DNA of 32,242 bases from Pseudomonadota bacterium (GTDB taxonomy: Bacteria; Myxococcota_A; UBA9042; GCA-2863065): contig SXOO01000012.1 in NCBI GenBank assembly GCA_005776725.1, positions 1 to 32,242 on the forward strand, written 5' to 3'. The notes below the pieces were generated by a model. It was given only the letters and a program-made list of their open reading frames with translations. It searched no databases and was not told where the DNA came from. The translations under genes and the position numbers were made by a program. Shown piece by piece: positions 25,549-32,242 of the stretch (positions within the stretch are counted from its first letter, which is position 1; each line of letters begins with the position of its first letter).

Positions 25549-26274
25549 ATGGAACCGCATATCGTCTTCGAGGCCATGGTCCAGGAGCTGGAGTCGCGGC
25601 GAGAGCTGCGCGTCGTCGAGCGCGAGGTGGGCGAGGCGCCTGACCCGAGGCTCTCTGCGCAGGCGCGGCGGGCCCTGCGCTTCGCGAACCCGGAGCTGAG
25701 GGAGCAGCTCACCACGCTGCGCTCCCTGAAGCTCCAATGGGGACTCGACGGCGGCCCCGTGCTCGGCGGGCTCGACGTCCCCGGGGCCGAGGCGCTCGTC
25801 GCTCGCCTCGCGGTGGCCGCAGAGCGCTCGTCGGAGAACACCGGAGACGGACGGAACCGCTTCGTGGCGCTGGACTCCTTCGGGCACTACGCAGTCGGCC
25901 TGGTGGTGGCCCGAGGCGTGGTGGGCCCACGCCTCGTGTTCCGGGAGCTCGGTGGGGGGCTGCTGGTGATGCCGCAGCTCCTGCCCTTCGACTACTTGCG
26001 CCGGGTCTTTGCTGCGCGGGCCTTGTATGTGTTGCGGACGCTGGACGCCGGGGACCCGGCGCTGCTGGGCCCCGTGGCGCACACCACGTGGCGGCGGGAC
26101 ACGGCGTTCATGGACGATCTCGTGGCCTTGGCCGAGGCGCTGAGCGAGCTGGCCCGGGAGGGAGGCGCGCCCTGGACGGGAGGCGGACCTCCGCGACCGG
26201 CGGAGCGGGCTGCGCCGCGGAGGGCAGCCGGGGTCAGCGTCGATCGGCCTCCCACGAGGGTACGATGCTCATGA
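25549..26274 (+). CDS. Uncharacterised protein under a predicted sigma-54 promoter
   Basis: 241 residues, ATG 25549 with GGTGAGG just upstream. I do not recognise the family. It is predicted soluble: an N-terminal charged helical part (ELESRRELRVVEREV), a central strand-rich part (RFVALDSFGHYAVGLVVA, GPRLVFRELGGGLLVMPQLL), a helical part (FDYLRRVFAARALYVLRTL) and a Pro/Arg-rich tail. The outline faintly recalls SMI1/KNR4-like folds, but I would not assign it. The frame has the high third-position GC of neighbouring genes. Its last 41 bases overlap the end of convergent gpsA. Expression is probably tied to a sigma-54 activator. Confidence 0.75.
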   Translation: MEPHIVFEAMVQELESRRELRVVEREVGEAPDPRLSAQARRALRFANPELREQLTTLRSLKLQWGLDGGPVLGGLDVPGAEALVARLAVAAERSSENTGDGRNRFVALDSFGHYAVGLVVARGVVGPRLVFRELGGGLLVMPQLLPFDYLRRVFAARALYVLRTLDAGDPALLGPVAHTTWRRDTAFMDDLVALAEALSELAREGGAPWTGGGPPRPAERAAPRRAAGVSVDRPPTRVRCS

Positions 26275-27256
26275 GGTCGGTCAGCACGGCTTGGGCCGGG
26301 CGGCCTTCGTAAGCCAGCTGGAACACCGCGCGCGAGATCGGGCTCTGGATCCCCAGGCGACTCGCGAGGTCGCAGGCCACCTTGACGGTGACAACGCCTT
26401 CCGCGACCTGGCGCATGTCGGCCTGTACGGCCTCGAGGCGCTCCCCTTTGCCCAGCCGGAAGCCCACCTGATAGTTGCGCGACAAGGCGCTGCCGCAGGT
26501 GACCATGAGGTCGCCCATGCCCGCGAGGCCCGACATGGTGCGCACGTCGCCCCCGAGCCGCTCCAGGAAGCGGGCCATCTCGGCGAGGCCGCGGGTGACG
26601 AGCAGTGCCTTGGTGTTGTCGCCGAAGCCGAGGCCGTCAGCGGTGCCCGCCGCGATCGCGATCACGTTCTTGAGCGCGCCACAGAGCTCCACGCCCAGGA
26701 GGTCGGGGTTGCCGTAGACGCGGAACTTCGGCCCGAAGAGCGCGTCCTGGGTGAGCCGGACCACCTCGTCGTACCGGCTGGCGACCACGGTGGCCGAGGG
26801 GTGGCCCAGCACGCACTCGCGCGCCAGGTTGGGGCCGGACAGCGTGCCCACCTCGAGGCAACACGTCTCCTCGCGCAGGATCTCGGACATCCGCTTCGCG
26901 GTGCCCGGCTCGAGCCCCTTCGAGCACGACACCAACACGTGGTCGGCGCGGAGGTGGTCGCCCAGCTCGCGGAGCACCTGGCGCATGGCCTTCGTGGGCA
27001 CCACCACGAGGATGAGGCGGCACGCCTCGGCGACCTCGCGGAGGCTGGTGGTGGTGGCGATCCCGGACGCAAGGGGCAGCTCGCCGAAGTAGCGCGGGTT
27101 GCGCTGCGTGGTGGAGATCGCCGTGGCGACCTCCGGGTCGCGCAGCCAGAGCAGCGCGGGCGGAGACTTCGCGGACGAGCGGACGAGGTGCGCGAGGGCA
27201 GTGCCCCAAGAGCCTCCCCCGAGCACCCCGATGGGTTGGTGGTCGTGTGTGGACAT
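26234..27256 (-). CDS. gpsA: Glycerol-3-phosphate dehydrogenase [NAD(P)+]
   Basis: 340 residues from ATG 27256; a GTG five codons upstream (27271) is possible. It reduces dihydroxyacetone phosphate to sn-glycerol-3-phosphate for phospholipid synthesis in the cytosol. The Rossmann motif GVLGGGSWGTALA is at the N-terminus. Then come VVVPTKAMR, SCSKGLEPGT, LSGPNLARE, the catalytic-Lys block GALKNVIAIAAGTADGLGFGDNTKALLVTRGLAEM and GLAGMGDLMVTCGSALSRN, all family signatures in order. Length is normal. The 3' end overlaps the convergent unknown gene by 41 bases, an uncommon antisense arrangement for a housekeeping gene. Confidence 0.96.
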   Translation of the reverse strand: MSTHDHQPIGVLGGGSWGTALAHLVRSSAKSPPALLWLRDPEVATAISTTQRNPRYFGELPLASGIATTTSLREVAEACRLILVVVPTKAMRQVLRELGDHLRADHVLVSCSKGLEPGTAKRMSEILREETCCLEVGTLSGPNLARECVLGHPSATVVASRYDEVVRLTQDALFGPKFRVYGNPDLLGVELCGALKNVIAIAAGTADGLGFGDNTKALLVTRGLAEMARFLERLGGDVRTMSGLAGMGDLMVTCGSALSRNYQVGFRLGKGERLEAVQADMRQVAEGVVTVKVACDLASRLGIQSPISRAVFQLAYEGRPAQAVLTDLMSIVPSWEADRR

Positions 27257-27339
27257 TGGAGGCGATTCCACCGGAAGAGCCTGCTCGCCGCAAGGCCCGG
27301 CCGACCGTCGTCATTGTTTGCGGGCCCCCCCCAAAGGGC

Positions 27340-28212
27340 TCAGGGCCGCCGGCGGAGCGTCACGTGGGGATAGGCGTCCGCGTACCACGCGCACGTCCGG
27401 CCCACATCAGCCGCCAGGGCCTCCAGCTCGCTCCGTGCCAGCGGTCGTGTGAAGCCGGAGTGAGTGCGGAAGCCGTCGTGCGGACTCACGGAGGCGGACC
27501 GACCGCGAAGGCGTCCGAGCCAGCCACCCACGGCCGCACCGGCCGCCCGGGCTCGCCGTGGGGGTGGAGGCGGGCCCTCGTCACGCGCCCAGAAGCTGGC
27601 GAGGATTGGCCCGTGCGGAGAGAGCCGGTCGGCGGCCTGGAGCAGGTTCCGACGCATGTCGGGGTCGATCACGTGCGTCAGGCTGCCCCAGCCCAGAATC
27701 ACCGCGTCGTATCGCTCGCTCGCGAAGTGGGACAACGGGCTCGCCTCGACGGTCAGCACGGACAGGACGAGGTCCTCGTAGCTCCCGAACGCACATCGCC
27801 CGAGGCTCCCGACCGCGCTGGCAAGCCGGGGCTCGCAGGAGCGCGCGGGTTCGAACGCGTCCACGGCGTATCCGCGGGCGGTCAGCCACGCGGCCTCTCG
27901 TCCAGAGCCCGCCGCGCCAAGGAGGAGCCGAGCGGGCGGCGGGGGCAGGTCGCTCTGAAACCACGGCAGCTCCCACGAGAAGAGCGTGGACCGCACGGTC
28001 GGGTTGGCCCGCGCCCCGAGGTAGACGGAGAGGTCGGACCGCTCTCGGGCGTCGAGGGCCCGGCTGAGCACCCCATGAGCGGCCTCTTCGAGGGCCGTAT
28101 GGACACGCAGGACGCTTCGGTCGAGCGCGGCATACGTGCCGATCACCCGTCGAAGCAGCCGGTATCCCGGGGAGAACATGGTGGGTGGCGTCAGCGGCCG
28201 AGAGTCGGTCAT
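27340..28212 (-). CDS. Class I SAM-dependent methyltransferase-like protein
   Basis: 290 residues from ATG 28212; a longer frame from 28251 lacks support. An N-terminal helical region of about 90 residues precedes a methyltransferase core: motif I RLLLGAAGSGREAAWLTARGY (here GAAGSG rather than the usual GxGxG), an acidic end of strand 2 (VDAFEPA), a strand-4 block (RYDAVILGWGSLTHV), then LSPHGPILASFWARDEG. A Pro/Arg/Ala-rich insert and a terminal strand (YADAYPHVTLRRRP) follow. The acceptor cannot be predicted. It lies downstream of the DUF1552 remnant and upstream of gpsA on the same strand, with an 83-base gap to gpsA that contains a C8 run. Confidence 0.75.
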   Translation of the reverse strand: MTDSRPLTPPTMFSPGYRLLRRVIGTYAALDRSVLRVHTALEEAAHGVLSRALDARERSDLSVYLGARANPTVRSTLFSWELPWFQSDLPPPPARLLLGAAGSGREAAWLTARGYAVDAFEPARSCEPRLASAVGSLGRCAFGSYEDLVLSVLTVEASPLSHFASERYDAVILGWGSLTHVIDPDMRRNLLQAADRLSPHGPILASFWARDEGPPPPPRRARAAGAAVGGWLGRLRGRSASVSPHDGFRTHSGFTRPLARSELEALAADVGRTCAWYADAYPHVTLRRRP

Positions 28213-28293
28213 GCGCGGCCATGCTAGCCCGGGGCGTGTCGTCGTCCACATCCGCGCAGACTGCCCGCGCGCGCGTCGCGCCGTGCGCCCGGC

Positions 28294-29150
28294 TCAGGCG
28301 AGCAAGTAGGGGAGCGGTGAGCGCCGGTCGCCCAGGAGATACATCCCGTAGAGGTTGTTGCTGTAGTCGCCGAAGCCGGGCTCGTCGCCTGACTCGTAGT
28401 CGGCTGGGGAGAGCCCCATGACCTGCAGGAACGTGATGAGGAGCTCGTTGTAGGGGCGGCCGCGCCAGTCGAGTACCCCGCCGTCCGACGTGTGGCGGAC
28501 GTCGCTGTCGTCAGCCGAGCCGTCGAGGCGGAGGCCCACCCGCCGGTAGTCCACGTAGCGTCCGGTGCGCAGCCGGCCGCCAGCGCTGCCCGCCAGGAGG
28601 ACGGGCATGGCGTTGGCGTCGTGCACCGGGTTACAGCCGAACTCGTTGCCCCAGTACACCAGCGTGTTGTCCAGATAGGTGGCGCCGGTCTCGGGGTCTT
28701 CCACCTCGCTCAGACGGTCGAGGAGGCGCGCTACGCGGCTGCCGTACCAGGCGTTGAGCGCGCCCAGCTGCTGGTCGTTCACCCCGCCCAGCTCGTGGGT
28801 CATCTGGTGGTGCCCGATGGGGAAGGGGCCCGTGTCCTCGAACGGAAGCGTGCGCGCCTCGGTTCTCTGGCCGAGCTGAAGCGTGGCCACGCGCGTGAGC
28901 CCGCACTTGAGGATGGCCGTGAGCACGTCCAGGTGTCGTCTACCAGCTGCGGGAGGTTGACCTCCTCCGCCTGCAGCTCCTCCGGGGCCTGGCCGGCGGC
29001 GCATTGTCCCGCGTCGATCCGGGGGAGAGAGAGGCGCCTTTGCCGGTCGTGCACGAAAGTCACGTGCGCTTTCAGGCGGCGGCGGTCCTCGGAGCCGAGG
29101 ACCCCAATCCCTCCAAAGCCACAAGTCGGAATTCGGCAGATACTACACAC
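28294..29150 (-). pseudogene. DUF1552 family gene remnant, 5'-truncated and frameshifted
   Basis: Two minus-strand frames together give the C-terminal half or more of a DUF1552 (PF07586) protein. The first frame codes GVLGSEDRRRLKAHV through LPQLVDD and ends in sense at about 28935. The second frame resumes HLDVLTAILKCGLTRVATLQLG, with no lost sequence apart from a 1-base frame change near 28933-28940, and continues through GHHQMTHELGG, DNTLVYWGNE and LPVLLAG-like blocks to TGA 28294. The N-terminal region with the usual Tat-like signal is missing: upstream of about 29110 the sequence is unrelated, and a TGA lies in frame at 29175. DUF1552 proteins are exported proteins of unknown role, often near DUF1592/1588 genes. 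A sequencing error could explain the shift but not the missing 5' part. Confidence 0.85.
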
Positions 29151-29254
29151 CCCCCGGCGGGGCCAGCAAACCGATCACGCCTGTGGCGAAGCGTTGTCGA
29201 GGCGCTGATGCCGTCCTTTGCAACCGTCTTGTTCAGGCTTCTGGGTCAGTTGGC

Positions 29255-29271
29255 GCCGCCGCGTCGGCGGC
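29255..29271. terminator. Short GC hairpin downstream of the VIT/VWA gene
   Basis: GCCGCCG and CGGCGGC are perfect 7-bp arms around a 3-base loop, about 30 bases past the stop of the minus-strand VIT/VWA gene. There is no T-run on the minus strand, so a terminator role is tentative. The rest of 29151-29299 shows no gene. Confidence 0.35.
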
Positions 29272-29299
29272 CGTTCTCCGTCCCCCGTTCGGAGGACGA

Positions 29300-31762
29300 C
29301 TACGGCCCGAACCACGCCGCGATGATCTCGCTCGAGAACCGGACCTCGCTGTCCAAGAACTGGGCCGCCTTGTCCGCCGCCCCCTTCCACTGGTCGCGTT
29401 GCGCCGAGAACCGGGCCTCCAGCCAGAAGAGCACTGCTTGCGTCAACCGAACCGGCCCACCGCCTGCGTGGGTCAGCCGGTCGAAAGCCTCACCGAGCGC
29501 CAGCCGAACTTGCGGGCTGTCCCCGAACGCCCCGTTGGCGCGCTGCGCCAGGAGCACGTCGTAGAGCAGGTCGGCCGAATCGGGTGGGGTCAGGAGCTCC
29601 GGCTCGGATTCTGCCATCATCGCGTCGAGGGTCGGGTGCTTCGGCGGCGCGCCGCCTCCAAAGCCGTCGTCGCTCGCACCCGCTCCGCCGAACGACTCCC
29701 GGATGGCACCGAGCGCCCTGGCGACAAAGCCCGCCTTCGCCACGGAGCCTGGCCCCGCAGTGACGGGTGGCCCGCCCGCAAGGGCCGAGGGCATAGGTCG
29801 CTTGGCGGACTTCGGCATCGCAGGCGGGGCTGACGGCATGGGAGGCGCAGCGAACGACCCGGTCGCGCGCCTGGCACGCGTCAGCTGATGTGCAGGGTCG
29901 GACGCGTCCGCTCGGAGGGACCTGTGGGAGCGGGGGTGCTCGCCCTTAGCACCTTCGCCCCATCCAGAGGTGAGCGCGAGTGGCACACGCCGGAGCTCGG
30001 CCGGTGCGGTGGTCTTGTCGGCGGCGGCTCGCGTCTCCACGAGGACCCAGCTCGTCGTGCTGGAGGCGAGCTGGTACTCGAGCGCGAGCGCGAGCGCGGC
30101 GCGCTTGCCGGCCGAGGCGTCGCGCTGGGCTGCCCTGGGCTGGGCGCTACCCCGACGGACCTCGCCCGCGTCCTCCAGCTCCTGGAGGCGAGCGCGCCCC
30201 CACAGAGCGGCGATAGCGCCGGTGCGTTCGGGCCGTTCACAGTCGATCGCGACCGTCCACGCGCCGGCGCCCGCCCGAAGCGTCGCCTGCGTGGTGTGGC
30301 CGCCATCGAGCCGCCCCATGACGACCATCCGGTCGCCTGCGAAGACGGGCGGGATCGCTGAGGGCGAGAGCTGTACCTGGGCACCACCGAAGTCGAGGCT
30401 GAGGTTCGACAAGGCGGGCTGCCGGAGGCGGCCGAACTGCCTCAGCACTTTGGGTTCTATCCGCTCGCCCGACCCGATCAGCTCGGCTTCACCCCGGCTG
30501 GCCCGGGCGACGCCGCGTACAAGGGCCTCACCGACGCCGTCGCCGATCCCGAAGGAGAAGATCCGCGCCGACGAGGCGTACTTTCGGGCCAAGGAGATGA
30601 CTTCGTCGTCGTTGCCGACCTGGCCGTCCGTTAGCAGCACGATCTGCCGCGGACGTTGGGGATCGGCAGGGCGTCCGAGGAGCCCCTGCAGCGCCGCCAG
30701 GATCTCTGTGCCGCCTAAGTCGGCATGGCGGTCTTTCATCCATGCTGTCGCCGCCTCCAGGCTCGCCTCGTCGAAGTCGCGCGCAGTGCCCCACATCGCG
30801 TCGAAGGAGGAGCCAAAGCGCACGATGTCGAAGCGGTCCGACGCTCCCAGCGTGCGAATACACAAGGCGAGCGCGCGCTTAGCCTGCTCGATCGAGGAGC
30901 CGCCCATCGAGCCAGAACAGTCGAGCAAGAAGAGGACCTCGACGCCGGACGGCGCGCCCGCGGTCGCCAGGGCGGCCGCGTCGGGCTGGAAGGAGACGAC
31001 GACGTGACGTCCGCCCCTGGGGTCGAGCCCGACACACGACAAAGGCTGATGAGGCGAGTTGGGTTCGAGGAGCAAGACTACGTCCCGATCGAGCGGGGCG
31101 TCGGGGCGTGACAAGCAGACGTTGACGCCGTCGAGGCGGTGCTCGGCACGGATCGGGTGGCTCGGCGACTCCACGACCTTGAACCCGCCGGCGGTGCGGG
31201 CGTTCACCGTCAGGGTCAGCCCGTAGGGGACAGTGCAGCGGCGCTCGGGGTTCAGGATGTCGTCATCCGTCTCCCCCACGACCCCAACGGTCGCGCTGGC
31301 CGGGACATATCGCGGTGAGACCGTGGTCGGGATCTGGACCCGGAGAGCAGCCCCCTCTTGCTTCACAAGGATCGCATAGCGCAACGCGACCTCGACCGCC
31401 TGCCCGGGATCGAGGTTCCCGATCGAGGCGCGGAAGACATCGGGGCGCTCCTGGTCGACTAGGACGGCGCCGTCACCGGCCATGATCGCATCGTCGTACA
31501 TCTCGAAGGCCTTCTCGCGTTCTTCGACGCGCCCCTGAATGACTCGGTCCCCGATGGTGGCGCTGACGCCGGAGAGCGCGGCGTCAGCTGGCAGCGGGAA
31601 CAGATAGACCGCCTCGATGGGGACCGCCTCGGCGTTGACATAGCGGTGGGTCAACTCGATCTCGGCGATCGGCCCGGTCAATGTCGCGTCGATGCGGACC
31701 CCGGCGAGCGGAACGAGCGCGCCGGAGGCGGTAGTGAGGCCGATGGAGTGGGCGGGTTTCAT
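29300..31762 (-). CDS. VIT and von Willebrand A domain protein
   Basis: 820 residues, ATG 31762. AGGAG lies inside the end of the upstream MerR gene. Residues 1-130 are a vault/inter-alpha-trypsin (VIT) domain (AEIELTHRYVNAEAVPIEAVYLFPLP; FEMYDDAI). Residues about 274-440 are a VWA domain with a complete metal-ion-dependent adhesion site: D281-C-S283-G-S285, a Thr in DLGGTEIL and TDGQ. An Ala/Pro/Met-rich linker (about 625-680) joins a C-terminal helical domain. No signal peptide or membrane span is visible, so it is probably cytoplasmic, unlike many VIT/VWA proteins. Function in bacteria is largely unknown; VWA domains bind protein partners through the metal. It abuts the MerR regulator with no gap. 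Confidence 0.93.
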   Translation of the reverse strand: MKPAHSIGLTTASGALVPLAGVRIDATLTGPIAEIELTHRYVNAEAVPIEAVYLFPLPADAALSGVSATIGDRVIQGRVEEREKAFEMYDDAIMAGDGAVLVDQERPDVFRASIGNLDPGQAVEVALRYAILVKQEGAALRVQIPTTVSPRYVPASATVGVVGETDDDILNPERRCTVPYGLTLTVNARTAGGFKVVESPSHPIRAEHRLDGVNVCLSRPDAPLDRDVVLLLEPNSPHQPLSCVGLDPRGGRHVVVSFQPDAAALATAGAPSGVEVLFLLDCSGSMGGSSIEQAKRALALCIRTLGASDRFDIVRFGSSFDAMWGTARDFDEASLEAATAWMKDRHADLGGTEILAALQGLLGRPADPQRPRQIVLLTDGQVGNDDEVISLARKYASSARIFSFGIGDGVGEALVRGVARASRGEAELIGSGERIEPKVLRQFGRLRQPALSNLSLDFGGAQVQLSPSAIPPVFAGDRMVVMGRLDGGHTTQATLRAGAGAWTVAIDCERPERTGAIAALWGRARLQELEDAGEVRRGSAQPRAAQRDASAGKRAALALALEYQLASSTTSWVLVETRAAADKTTAPAELRRVPLALTSGWGEGAKGEHPRSHRSLRADASDPAHQLTRARRATGSFAAPPMPSAPPAMPKSAKRPMPSALAGGPPVTAGPGSVAKAGFVARALGAIRESFGGAGASDDGFGGGAPPKHPTLDAMMAESEPELLTPPDSADLLYDVLLAQRANGAFGDSPQVRLALGEAFDRLTHAGGGPVRLTQAVLFWLEARFSAQRDQWKGAADKAAQFLDSEVRFSSEIIAAWFGP

Positions 31763-32239
31763 CTACGACTCCTGGGAGCTGTCGTCCCGCGAGCTCGTCG
31801 CGGTGTCAGCAGTGCTTGAGGTCAACATGGAACGCACGACCTGTGCGATCCGCCGCAACGTGACAGTGTCGACAACTCCGGCCTGAGCGTGGAGCTCTAG
31901 CCCGGGTGCGAGACTCACGCGGAACCAAGCCGTCGGACCTGACGCAACCGCGGACGAGTCCGGGGCTTCGGACGGACCCGGCTCAGAACGCGCTGACTCG
32001 AGGAAGTCCGAGAGGGTCGGCGTGGCGGCGATCGCGTCGAGCGACTCACCGGCTTCCTGGCGCGTACGGACTTCGATGAGCCGATCGAGGTGCGTCCGGT
32101 CGTAGTGCTTCCCACGTCCGGTGCCACTGGGCGCGACCAGGATCCCGCGCTGGACGTAGTACCGGATCGTGCGACGCGTCACGCCGGAGAGGCTCTCCAG
32201 CTCGCTGATGTCAAACTCGGGCTCGGTCGTGTCGTTCAC
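31763..32239 (-). CDS. MerR-type helix-turn-helix regulator (5' end near window edge)
   Basis: 158 residues if the GTG at 32239 is the start; the frame stays open to the window edge, so a longer protein is possible. Residues 10-75 are a MerR-like winged helix-turn-helix (LSGVTRRTIRYYVQRGILVAP, then YDRTHLDRLIEVRTRQEAGESLDAI). The usual effector Cys residues are absent. The C-terminal part is a low-complexity acidic linker followed by a short conserved-looking block (WFRVSLAPGLELHAQAG through VVRSML) that may bind an effector or partner. Its TAG directly abuts the ATG of the VIT/VWA gene, so the two are coupled and the regulator probably controls its own operon (inference). Confidence 0.88.
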   Translation of the reverse strand: MNDTTEPEFDISELESLSGVTRRTIRYYVQRGILVAPSGTGRGKHYDRTHLDRLIEVRTRQEAGESLDAIAATPTLSDFLESARSEPGPSEAPDSSAVASGPTAWFRVSLAPGLELHAQAGVVDTVTLRRIAQVVRSMLTSSTADTATSSRDDSSQES

Positions 32240-32242
32240 GAG

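Noticed and set aside
27325..27332. Run of eight C residues considered as a phase-variable tract
   Set aside because: It lies in a noncoding gap between the methyltransferase and gpsA genes with no visible promoter spacing that it would alter.

Overview
This 32 kb window is GC-rich, densely coded chromosomal DNA. No rRNA, tRNA, CRISPR array, IS element or phage gene is visible. Several signs point to a Myxococcota (deltaproteobacterial, myxobacteria-like) genome, though this is inference from gene content. There are long lipoproteins built from MopE-type and calcium-binding thrombospondin-3-like repeats. A class II HMG-CoA reductase operon indicates isoprenoid synthesis by the mevalonate route. 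There is an NtrC-type activator, a near-consensus sigma-54 promoter, and FHA, VIT/VWA and DUF1552 proteins.

Layout. Positions 1-2075: a sigma-54 response regulator (cut by the window edge) diverges from a PAS histidine kinase whose PAS domain carries the heme-contact pattern of FixL. Positions 2136-12449, all minus strand: a possible five-gene operon read FHA/arrestin-like protein -> lysophospholipid-type acyltransferase -> SDR protein -> exported penicillin-acylase-family hydrolase -> giant repeat lipoprotein. The first three genes are joined by 4-bp GTGA overlaps. Positions 12571-17394: an exported CAP/SCP protein, a convergent exported M49-like metallopeptidase, and a small protein translationally coupled to a Tat-exported FAD oxidoreductase lipoprotein. 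Positions 17469-20774: a second large lipoprotein whose Cys-rich N-terminal module is paralogous to the giant repeat lipoprotein.

Positions 20848-24209: operon fni - mvaA - polyprenyl diphosphate synthase (IPP/DMAPP interconversion, mevalonate formation, prenyl chain elongation). It diverges from rlmN across a spacer holding two AACGCGTTAT boxes exactly 20 bp apart. Positions 25427-26274: an unrecognised protein behind a near-consensus sigma-54 promoter with two tandem inverted-repeat boxes upstream. Positions 26234-28212: gpsA and a SAM methyltransferase. Positions 28294-29150: a DUF1552 gene remnant that lacks its 5' end and carries a frameshift. Positions 29300-32239: a MerR-type regulator abutting a VIT/VWA protein gene.

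The points most worth follow-up are the FixL-like sensor with its sigma-54 regulator, the FHA-arrestin/acyltransferase/SDR operon, the sigma-54 promoter of the unknown gene, the paired boxes before fni/rlmN, and the MerR-VIT/VWA pair. No stretch over 300 bases lacks a gene.
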